This document shows positions 1 through 4,815 of a stretch of 5,459 bases of DNA, piece by piece. The position numbers and the translations under genes are program-made. The DNA is taken from contig CAMCZJ010000205.1 of assembly GCA_945886995.1 (NCBI GenBank), positions 1-5,459 of the forward strand, in the 5' to 3' direction. Each line of letters opens with the position of its first letter. Within the stretch, counting starts at the first letter, position 1. The notes under the pieces were generated by a model that saw only the letters and a list, made by a program, of their open reading frames with translations, made no database searches and was not told where the DNA came from. The DNA comes from Asaia bogorensis (GTDB taxonomy: Bacteria > Pseudomonadota > Alphaproteobacteria > Acetobacterales > Acetobacteraceae).

Positions 1-369
1 ATGGCGGATCAGGCGCGCAACCGCGTGACCTTTGGCGTGCGGCTTGCTGACCGCCAGGCCATTCAATGGTGGGTCGCGGAAGCCGCCACGCGCATGCATG
101 CCTGCAAGCTGATGGTGGCCGATTTGGCGGCCAAGCTTGATGCGGGTGCCGATGTGCGGATGGAAGCTTCCATGCTGAAGGTGGAAGGCACGGAAATGGC
201 GCAGGATATCCTGGACCAGGCCATGCAGACCTTCGGCGCCATGGGCGTGACGAAGGAGCTTCCCCTGCAATTGATGCACCAGCAGGTGCGGCTGATGCGC
301 GTGTATGAAGGCCCGTCTGAGGTGCATCGCAGCGCCATTGGCCGGCGCATTCTGGGTTCCAAGGTCTGA
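1..369 (+). CDS. Acyl-CoA dehydrogenase, C-terminal fragment (5' end outside window)
   Basis: The frame is open at base 1 and codes for the last 122 residues of a protein whose family usually has about 380-400, so the ATG at base 1 is almost certainly an internal Met. Visible is the C-terminal helical domain of a FAD-dependent acyl-CoA dehydrogenase: RVTFGVRLADRQAIQ (8-22), typical of the start of this domain; FGAMGV (78-83), where the family contacts FAD; and VYEGPSEVHR (101-110), whose Glu103 aligns with the catalytic base of the YEG motif in medium-chain enzymes. The family forms a trans-2,3 double bond in an acyl-CoA and passes electrons to electron-transfer flavoprotein, in the cytoplasm. 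The GPSEVHR wording resembles the ACAD10/11-like branch, but chain length and substrate cannot be read from this fragment. The CoA-transferase gene starts 6 bases after the TGA stop, which implies one operon and linked function. Confidence 0.93.
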   Translation: MADQARNRVTFGVRLADRQAIQWWVAEAATRMHACKLMVADLAAKLDAGADVRMEASMLKVEGTEMAQDILDQAMQTFGAMGVTKELPLQLMHQQVRLMRVYEGPSEVHRSAIGRRILGSKV

Positions 370-375
370 TCCCGG

Positions 376-1602
376 ATGGCGGAACCGCATCGCCCGCTGG
401 ATGGGATTCTCGTTCTCGATCTCGGGCAGATTTACCAGGCGCCGTATTGTTCCTTCCTGATGGCGATGGCGGGCGCCACCGTCATCAAGATTGAACCGCC
501 GGGCGGGGAATCGCTGCGCCGCCGGACGATGGTTTCCGGCGGGTCCGTGCCGCAGGCCATGCTGAATTCCAACAAGCTTGGTATTTCGATTGACTTCAAG
601 AATGAAGCCGGGCGCGAGCTGTTCCTTTCCATGGTGGATCGCGCCGATATCCTGATTGAAAATTTCGCGCCGGGCGCCATGGATAAGCTTGGCCTGGGGC
701 AGGAAGTGCTGATCAAGCGCAACCCGCGCCTGATCTATGCGGCTGCATCCGGCTATGGCCGTTCCGGGCCAGATCGCGACAAGCTGGCCATGGACCTGAC
801 CGTGCAGGCGGCATCCGGCATCATGCACACGACTGGCTTCCCTGATGGCCCGCCAGTGAAATCCGGCCCGGCAGTGGTGGATTTTCTGGGGGGTACGCAT
901 CTTTACGCCGCCGCCATCACCGCTTTGTTTGACCGCGAACGCACCGGGCGCGGGCGCTTTGTTGAAATCGCCATGCAGGATACGGTCTACCCCTGTTTGG
1001 CCTCCGCGCTTGGCATGCATTTCGGCGGGCTGCGCGGCAAGATCCCGCCACGCACCGGCAATTCCCACGCGGGATTGGCGATGGCGCCCTACAATGTCTA
1101 TCCGACGAGCGATGGGTATCTGGCGATCATTGTGGTCAAGGAAGACCACTGGAACCGCCTGCTGCGCGCCATGGGGCGCGAGGATTTGATGGGCGATCCG
1201 CGCTTCGCGACCAACCCCGCGCGCGTGCAAAACATGGCGGAGGTTGATGCCATGGTGACCGCCTGGCTTGCCGGCATGACGCGGGAAGTTGCCGTGGCCG
1301 CCACGCGCAAATTCGGCGTGCCGGCAGCGCCCGTGCGCGATTTGGATGAGGTGATCAATGATGCCGGCATGCATGAACGCGGCATGCTGCATTGGATGGA
1401 CCATCCTGAGGTTGGGCGCGTTTGCCTGCCATCCTCACCTTTGCGCTTCACCGACGCGCCTGCGCCGGCGCTGAAGCCGAGCCCGTTCCTGAACCAGCAT
1501 GAGGAAGAAGTGCTGGGCGGGATTTTTGGGTTTTCCCCGGCAGAACGGGCGGCCCTGCGGGAGGCAGGGGCGATTAGTTCGGCGGCGCAGGTGAAGGGGT
1601 AG
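376..1602 (+). CDS. CaiB/BaiF (class III) CoA-transferase
   Basis: Complete 408-residue protein, the usual length for family III CoA-transferases, which move CoA between carboxylic acids through an aspartyl-CoA anhydride. The N-terminus (LDGILVLDLGQIYQAPY, 8-24) is the standard nucleotide-fold opening and fixes the start at the ATG at 376. Next come the VIKIEPPGG segment (36-44), the IENFAPGAMDKLGLG segment (94-108) and SGPAVVDFLGG (163-173), in which Asp169 aligns with the catalytic aspartate of formyl-CoA transferase and CaiB. GRGRFVEIAMQD (191-202) and the FGVPAAPV segment (313-320) complete the fold. No strong Shine-Dalgarno precedes it; the ATG lies 6 bases after the dehydrogenase stop, so coupled translation is likely. 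Together the pair suggests activation and desaturation of an organic or fatty acid. The family has many substrates (formate, carnitine, succinate, mesaconate, bile acids) and I cannot choose one. Confidence 0.95.
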   Translation: MAEPHRPLDGILVLDLGQIYQAPYCSFLMAMAGATVIKIEPPGGESLRRRTMVSGGSVPQAMLNSNKLGISIDFKNEAGRELFLSMVDRADILIENFAPGAMDKLGLGQEVLIKRNPRLIYAAASGYGRSGPDRDKLAMDLTVQAASGIMHTTGFPDGPPVKSGPAVVDFLGGTHLYAAAITALFDRERTGRGRFVEIAMQDTVYPCLASALGMHFGGLRGKIPPRTGNSHAGLAMAPYNVYPTSDGYLAIIVVKEDHWNRLLRAMGREDLMGDPRFATNPARVQNMAEVDAMVTAWLAGMTREVAVAATRKFGVPAAPVRDLDEVINDAGMHERGMLHWMDHPEVGRVCLPSSPLRFTDAPAPALKPSPFLNQHEEEVLGGIFGFSPAERAALREAGAISSAAQVKG

Positions 1603-1614
1603 GGGGGGGCGGAT

Positions 1615-1824
1615 ATGAGCGCGATGCTGGAATACAAAGGATATCTTGGGTCGGTCAGATACAGTGCTGAGGATGATGTGCTGCATGGTCGGCTGGAGTT
1701 TATTCGTGATCTGGTGACCTATGAAGGGAAGGACGCCGAAGGGATCAAGGCAGCCTTCCAGGAAGCCGTGGATGATTATCTTGAGCTTTGCGAGGCCGAA
1801 GGCCGCAAGGCTGATGTTCGCTGA
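1615..1824 (+). CDS. HicB-family antitoxin-like protein, orphan and apparently C-terminally truncated
   Basis: A 69-residue protein with the N-terminal partial RNase H-like fold of HicB antitoxins: YKGY (7-10), the GRLEFIRDLVTYEG strand pair (25-38) and the helix FQEAVDDYLELCEAEGR (48-64). Relatives of this subtype, as I know them, run to about 110 residues and continue with a GKFVLR-like strand and a small DNA-binding part containing a GKSLNQW-like motif. Here the frame ends at ADVR-TGA. A one-base shift after codon 66 (about base 1816) would read FAEGKFV up to about 1837, which resembles the missing strand; after that similarity stops and GC content drops. No HicA toxin (small dsRBD-like RNase) is visible on either side, so this is an orphan. 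A run of eight G (1602-1609), overlapping the last base of the transferase stop codon, provides a purine-rich ribosome binding region; Met4 (1624) is an alternative start. The product may still fold as a short HicB-like protein, but is more likely a decaying gene. Confidence 0.75.
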   Translation: MSAMLEYKGYLGSVRYSAEDDVLHGRLEFIRDLVTYEGKDAEGIKAAFQEAVDDYLELCEAEGRKADVR

Positions 1825-1838
1825 AGGAAAGTTTGTAG

Positions 1839-1867
1839 ATGACGCGGATTACTTAACTATTTAGAAT
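1839..1867 (+). promoter_or_regulatory. Candidate sigma-70-type promoter for the J-domain gene
   Basis: ATGACG (1839-1844) and TAGAAT (1862-1867) are separated by 17 bases and match the -35 and -10 consensus at 4 and 5 of 6 positions. Transcription would start near 1874, giving a leader of about 40 bases before the ATG at 1913. It lies at the left edge of the low-GC segment, so the J-domain gene would carry its own promoter instead of relying on the upstream operon. A/T-rich DNA yields such matches by chance, so this is only a candidate. Confidence 0.35.
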
Positions 1868-1912
1868 GGTAGGCTCATCACCCACCAGAATAGAGCATAG
1901 TGAGAAGCATTC

Positions 1913-2851
1913 ATGGATTTTGCGAAAGACTATTACAGCATACTGGGATGCGCCCTCAATGCTGACCAAACGGTGATCCAGGCGGCGTATCGAGCGCAAT
2001 CAAAGAAACATCATCCTGATGTCAATAAGGGGTCTCAGGAGAGCAAAGAGAGGTTCCAAGAAATTCAAGAAGCATACGAGATATTGAGTGATCCCACGAA
2101 GCGCGCCTATTATGACTCGATGAGATCTGGAGTAAGCGGTCACGAGTACGCTCCCGGAGATTCGTTCCCGGATGATGCAAATCTTATGAGTGATGAGCTT
2201 CGGAAACGCTGGGAAGTCATCAAGGAGTATTTCTCAGATGTAAATGATTTAGCGATGCAGCTTGGGGAAATTTCCCCAAACCTGAAACTCATATTCCAAC
2301 TCATTCTTTTAGAGAACCGGAAATTCAATTTAGCCAAATCGTTGGCAGATGAGGTTGAGGATGTCTACCTCTCTCGATATTTTGGGCAGAATAATGAGAT
2401 TAAATCACTCGCGCGAAAGCTCTTACGCAATAAAAACATGTATAGGCATGCAGACGCTTTGCGCGAGTTGAACAAGACGATGGCCGTTCTTGGAGATGAA
2501 GCGCCACACGATGAAATTATTAGGAAATTGCAAGATAAATACGACCTCTACTGGGTTTACTTTGAATCCGGGGACAAGCCATACAGGTCGGATGAATTAC
2601 TGAACACTGACGACTGGCAGGGCGGTTTGCCAGCGACCCGGGAGGCCTGGACTACAATTCAGAACTGTTCCCAGAAATTTGGATGGCGCTATGATTTTGA
2701 TGTTTTTGGTATCTACCATTTTGTGAATTCCTACAGCGCAGAAAAAAAAGTTTTCGATACTCCTGAGGGCGCAAGAACATTTATGAAAATTCCGCTCGAC
2801 GCCCTTATTGATCAAAGAAGGCGCGAATTCCTCAAAAAATATCGTCGCTAG
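1913..2851 (+). CDS. J-domain (DnaJ-like, class C) protein with unassigned C-terminal region
   Basis: A 312-residue protein starting with a J domain at about residues 5-71: DYYSILG (6-12), a basic helix II (AYRAQSKKHH), the HPD tripeptide at 34-36 that is required to stimulate Hsp70/DnaK ATPase, and helix III ending in YEILSDPTKRAYYDS (55-69). There is no Gly/Phe-rich linker and no CxxCxGxG zinc motif, so this is a class C co-chaperone whose remainder probably selects the client. Residues 95-200 look helical, with a segment LAKSLADEVEDVYLSRYFG (140-158) followed by ALRELNKTMAVLG (182-194). Residues 235-312 look like a small alpha/beta module (GWRYDFDVFGIYHFVN, 257-272; TPEGARTF, 283-290) ending in a basic helix. 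I cannot assign either part. No signal peptide or membrane segment is seen, so it is likely cytoplasmic. The start has a modest ribosome site, GAGAAG (1902-1907), 5 bases upstream. Codon use is far more A/T-rich than in the flanking genes, suggesting transfer. Confidence 0.92.
   Translation: MDFAKDYYSILGCALNADQTVIQAAYRAQSKKHHPDVNKGSQESKERFQEIQEAYEILSDPTKRAYYDSMRSGVSGHEYAPGDSFPDDANLMSDELRKRWEVIKEYFSDVNDLAMQLGEISPNLKLIFQLILLENRKFNLAKSLADEVEDVYLSRYFGQNNEIKSLARKLLRNKNMYRHADALRELNKTMAVLGDEAPHDEIIRKLQDKYDLYWVYFESGDKPYRSDELLNTDDWQGGLPATREAWTTIQNCSQKFGWRYDFDVFGIYHFVNSYSAEKKVFDTPEGARTFMKIPLDALIDQRRREFLKKYRR
2262..2279. repeat. Perfect 18-bp palindrome inside the J-domain gene
   Basis: TTGGGGAAATTTCCCCAA is identical to its own reverse complement over all 18 bases, and encodes most of the QLGEISPN stretch (117-124) of the J-domain protein. 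The flanking bases C2261 and A2280 do not extend it. It could form a strong RNA hairpin or be a binding site for a dimeric protein, or it could be chance within coding sequence. No second copy was found in the window by eye. Confidence 0.6.
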
Positions 2852-2900
2852 GCCGCGCGCAAGACCTGAATGCGAATAAGTCTCGAACTTAAGCCTGCGC

Positions 2901-3173
2901 TCACTCCTTGAGTAAGCGGCCAGAATCGGTTCCGGACTCCTTAAGCACTATGTTTATCATGCACGTTACTGGGTTAGAGGAAATATAAGAAAACAATCTG
3001 CTTTCCACTACCAGGGCCGCACCTGCGCCCCAGGAATGGCCCGAAAGATACACATGATCTCCCACGGCGGGGAGATTCAGTGGTCCGTCCGCAGGAAATT
3101 CAAAGTCCTGCGCCTCGTCTAAAGGTCGCTCAGAATTCTTCGGACGGAACTGAAACTGGACAATGTGACGCAT
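2901..3173 (-). CDS. Hypothetical 90-residue protein
   Basis: I do not recognise a named family. The protein opens MRHIVQFQFRP and appears beta-rich: a strand at 3-9, an acidic stretch around 19-30 (DEAQDFEFPADG), LPAVGDHVYL (34-43), VVESRLFSYIS (55-65) and CMINIVLKES (71-80), ending in RLLKE. The strand-turn-strand pattern with the LPxVGD turn looks like a small single-domain fold of five or so strands. No signal peptide, membrane segment or metal-binding cysteine pair is seen. Evidence that it is real: an AGGAG Shine-Dalgarno 8 bases before the ATG, no other gene on either strand over the stretch, and a protein-like residue pattern. It is convergent with the J-domain gene (49 bases between stops) and lies downstream of smpB on the same strand, with 168 bases between them. 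It could be transcribed from its own A/T-rich leader. Confidence 0.75.
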   Translation of the reverse strand: MRHIVQFQFRPKNSERPLDEAQDFEFPADGPLNLPAVGDHVYLSGHSWGAGAALVVESRLFSYISSNPVTCMINIVLKESGTDSGRLLKE

Positions 3174-3181
3174 TTGGCGAT

Positions 3182-3186
3182 CTCCT
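3182..3186 (-). promoter_or_regulatory. Ribosome binding site of the 90-residue gene
   Basis: Read on the minus strand the sequence is AGGAG, 8 bases before the ATG that ends at 3173. It is one of the two strongest Shine-Dalgarno matches in the window and is the main reason for accepting the small gene and its start. Confidence 0.8.
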
Positions 3187-3218
3187 CACGAAAATGATGA
3201 ATACCGTCTTGCTACGGG

Positions 3219-3233
3219 TCCTTTATTAAAGGA
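3219..3233. repeat. Short inverted repeat upstream of the 90-residue gene
   Basis: TCCTTTATTAAAGGA is a 7-bp dyad around a single central base, 46-60 bases upstream of the start codon of the minus-strand 90-residue gene. This is where an operator or promoter element would be expected. An RNA hairpin would have a 6-bp, mostly A/U stem and is weak, so a DNA-level role is more plausible if there is any. Confidence 0.4.
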
Positions 3234-3257
3234 AATTGACGTTGTGTATAGGAATAA

Positions 3258-3279
3258 TCACTACAATTCTAGCAAGTGA
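3258..3279. repeat. Spaced dyad TCACT-N12-AGTGA
   Basis: Five-base arms TCACT (3258-3262) and AGTGA (3275-3279) flank 12 bases, in the A/T-rich leader between smpB and the 90-residue gene. The arrangement resembles binding sites of dimeric regulators, but arms this short arise easily by chance. No convincing -35/-10 pair with good spacing was found on the minus strand here; TTGCTA and TATACA are present but 19 bases apart. Confidence 0.25.
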
Positions 3280-3341
3280 CCGCGCCCCGAAGCCGCAGCT
3301 GCAATTCTTAGGCGCGCTGGTCCGTTCTGCCATACTCCCCC

Positions 3342-3827
3342 CTACCCCTTATCCCGCATCAGCCTTGCCTTATCCCGCTGCCAATCCCGCGCCGCAATCG
3401 CGGCCCGCTTGTCATGCTTCTTCTTGCCCTCAGCCAAGCCCAGCAAAACCTTCGCCCGCCCGCGTTCATTGAAATGAATATCCAGCGGTACAATTGTCGC
3501 CCCGTCGCGCGTGATGGCGCCGATCAATTCGCGCGCTTGCTTGCTGTGCAACAACAACTTGCGCGGGCGCCGAGGCTCGAACCGCGCCATGAAGGAACCC
3601 GCCTGCCATTCCGGGATATGGGCATTGAATAGCCACATCTCCCCATCGCGTTCGCCGGCCCAGGCTTCCGTCAGCGTGGCACGCCCGGCACGCAAGGACT
3701 TCACCTCAGGCCCCACCAGCGCAAGCCCTGCTTCGATGGTCTCCAGGATCTTATAGTCAAACCGCGCCTTGCGGTTTTGCGCGGCGATGCCGTGGGAAAT
3801 CATGCCCTTTTTGCGCGGTTCAGCCAT
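3342..3827 (-). CDS. smpB: SsrA-binding protein SmpB (trans-translation)
   Basis: Complete 161-residue SmpB, close to the usual 150-160. SmpB binds tmRNA (SsrA) and brings it to the A site of stalled ribosomes, so the nascent chain is tagged for proteolysis and the ribosome is freed. Visible signatures are NRKARFDY (18-25), GPEVKSLRAGRATL (39-52), RPRKLLLH (87-94) and the VPLDIHFNERGRAKVLLGLA strand pair (113-132) followed by GKKKHDKR (134-141), with the usual basic C-terminal tail that enters the mRNA channel. The first ATG is chosen because family members begin with a short basic leader before the ISHG/NRKAR region; Met9 has no properly spaced ribosome site. The Shine-Dalgarno is weak. It starts 32 bases after the dapA stop, an arrangement I know from other alphaproteobacteria. 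The tmRNA gene itself is not in the window. Confidence 0.97.
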   Translation of the reverse strand: MAEPRKKGMISHGIAAQNRKARFDYKILETIEAGLALVGPEVKSLRAGRATLTEAWAGERDGEMWLFNAHIPEWQAGSFMARFEPRRPRKLLLHSKQARELIGAITRDGATIVPLDIHFNERGRAKVLLGLAEGKKKHDKRAAIAARDWQRDKARLMRDKG

Positions 3828-3859
3828 GTCTCAAGCGCCCACCGCGCGGGCGCATCCCT

Positions 3860-4738
3860 TCAGTTCAACAAGCCGGCGGAGACCATCGCCTCACGCACCC
3901 TTGCGCGCGTGGCCTCACCGCACGGCGCCAGCGGCAGGCGGCAATGATCGCTGCTTTTCGCCAGCAGGCTCGCCGCATATTTCACGGGACCCGGAGAGGT
4001 CTCGGAAAACAGCGCATCATGCAAAGGCACCAGGCGGTCCTGAATTTCAATTGCCTCATCCAAGCGGCCCAGGCGCCAAGCCTTGTGCATTTCCGCGCAA
4101 AGCCGGGGTGCGACATTGGCGGTGACGCTGATGCAGCCATGCCCGCCAGCGGCCAGGAAGGATACGGCCGTGTGGTCTTCACCGGAAAGCTGAGCGAAAT
4201 CTTCCCCGCAGGCGCGTCGCGTATGCAAAGGCCGCACGAGGTTCGCGGTCGCATCCTTCACGCCGATGATATTCGGGTGCTTGGCCAGCCGCGCCATGGT
4301 CTCAACACTCATGTCAACCACGCTGCGCCCGGGGATATTGTACATCACCATGGGCAGGTCCACCGCATCGGCAATCGCCTTGAAATGCAGATACAGGCCT
4401 TCTTGAGTGGGCTTGTTGTAATAGGGCGTGACCACAAGGCAGGCATCGGCGCCGGCCTTCTTGGCGTGGCGGGTGAAGTCAATCGCCTCAGATGTGCTGT
4501 TGCTGCCGGTGCCGGCAATCACGGGCACGCGCCCGGCAGCGGCTTCCACGCACAGCTCCACAACGCGCTTGTGTTCCTCATGCGAAAGGGTCGGGCTTTC
4601 GCCGGTGGTGCCAACGGGGATCAAGCCTTCGGTGCCCTCGGCAATCTGCCACTGCACCAATTCCACGAAGGCTTTCTCGTCCACGGACCCATCCGCGCGC
4701 ATGGGCGTGATCAGCGCGACCATGGAACCCTTGAACAT
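3860..4738 (-). CDS. dapA: 4-hydroxy-tetrahydrodipicolinate synthase (DapA)
   Basis: Complete 292-residue enzyme, the normal length. It condenses pyruvate with aspartate-4-semialdehyde, the first committed step to diaminopimelate and lysine, in the cytoplasm. The (beta/alpha)8 fold shows every key residue at the E. coli number: Thr44 and Thr45 in GTTGE (43-47), Tyr107 in TPYYNKP (104-110), Tyr133 and Arg138 in YNIPGR (133-138) and the Schiff-base lysine Lys161 in GVKDAT (159-164). The ATG at 4738 is supported by an AGGAGG Shine-Dalgarno 8 bases upstream and by the family's usual opening, FKGSMVALITPM. It lies 77 bases downstream of the tpiA stop and 32 bases upstream of smpB on the same strand, suggesting one transcript. 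No feature here says whether it is lysine-inhibited. Confidence 0.98.
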   Translation of the reverse strand: MFKGSMVALITPMRADGSVDEKAFVELVQWQIAEGTEGLIPVGTTGESPTLSHEEHKRVVELCVEAAAGRVPVIAGTGSNSTSEAIDFTRHAKKAGADACLVVTPYYNKPTQEGLYLHFKAIADAVDLPMVMYNIPGRSVVDMSVETMARLAKHPNIIGVKDATANLVRPLHTRRACGEDFAQLSGEDHTAVSFLAAGGHGCISVTANVAPRLCAEMHKAWRLGRLDEAIEIQDRLVPLHDALFSETSPGPVKYAASLLAKSSDHCRLPLAPCGEATRARVREAMVSAGLLN

Positions 4739-4746
4739 GCTGGCAT

Positions 4747-4752
4747 CCTCCT
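4747..4752 (-). promoter_or_regulatory. Ribosome binding site of dapA
   Basis: On the minus strand the sequence is AGGAGG, a full Shine-Dalgarno core, 8 bases before the dapA ATG. It sits in a nearly self-complementary stretch (4746-4757, TCCTCAGGAGGA on the minus strand), so a small local fold could partly mask it. Confidence 0.8.
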
Positions 4753-4777
4753 GAGGAATTTTGAGAGAGCGAAGTTA

Positions 4778-4793
4778 GGCGCGGCGCCGCGCC
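4778..4793. repeat. Perfect 16-bp GC palindrome in the tpiA-dapA gap
   Basis: GGCGCGGCGCCGCGCC is identical to its reverse complement. It lies 23 bases past the tpiA stop and about 40 bases before the dapA start, on the transcript of both. It would make a stable RNA hairpin but no T-run follows on the minus strand, so it is not a classical intrinsic terminator. It may instead protect the tpiA 3' end, attenuate read-through or have no role. Confidence 0.55.
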
Positions 4794-4815
4794 GCGACAA
4801 GGCGGGAAGTGGGGC

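Larger units (their letters stand above)
1838..3280. other. Low-GC accessory segment inserted between hicB-like gene and smpB
   Basis: From the end of the HicB-like gene to just past the 3' end of smpB the sequence is visibly A/T richer than either flank. Hand counts of single 60-base rows give 21 G/C (row 2281), 28 (row 2161) and 27 (row 2641), versus 38 for row 4321 in dapA. The segment holds the J-domain gene (+), the convergent 90-residue gene (-) and short intergenic stretches with dyads and long A/T runs. No integrase, transposase, tRNA, tmRNA or long terminal repeat is visible. Horizontal acquisition is an inference from composition and from the broken HicB at the left edge; the boundaries are approximate, particularly the right one. 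Confidence 0.55.

Noticed and set aside
1602..1609. Run of eight G before the HicB-like gene as a phase-variable tract.
   Set aside because: It overlaps only the last base of a stop codon and the ribosome-binding region, and one allele gives no evidence of length variation.
1098..1637. A 179-codon minus-strand frame opposite the CoA-transferase.
   Set aside because: Antisense shadow of an intact family III CoA-transferase; composition is Ser/Arg/Pro-rich as expected for a complement frame.
2877..2891. TAAGT-CTCGA-ACTTA hairpin between the convergent stops, considered as a bidirectional terminator.
   Set aside because: The 5-bp stem is mostly A/T and no T-run follows on either strand; it is too weak to call.
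3018..3047. GHSWG (residues 45-49) of the 90-residue protein resembles the nucleophile elbow of alpha/beta hydrolases.
   Set aside because: The protein is far too short for that fold, the motif lies between predicted strands without the following helix pattern, and no acid or histidine partners fit.
3236..3267. TTGACG and TACAAT on the plus strand as a promoter.
   Set aside because: The spacing is 20 bases and no plus-strand gene follows.
3281..3316. CGCGCC (3281-3286) and GGCGCG (3311-3316) downstream of smpB as a terminator stem.
   Set aside because: The loop is about 24 bases and no U-tract follows on the minus strand, so it does not fit an intrinsic terminator.
3236..3472. A 78-codon open frame on the plus strand.
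   Set aside because: It runs antisense into the well-supported smpB gene, is Pro/Ala/Ser-rich low-complexity, and lacks a good ribosome site.
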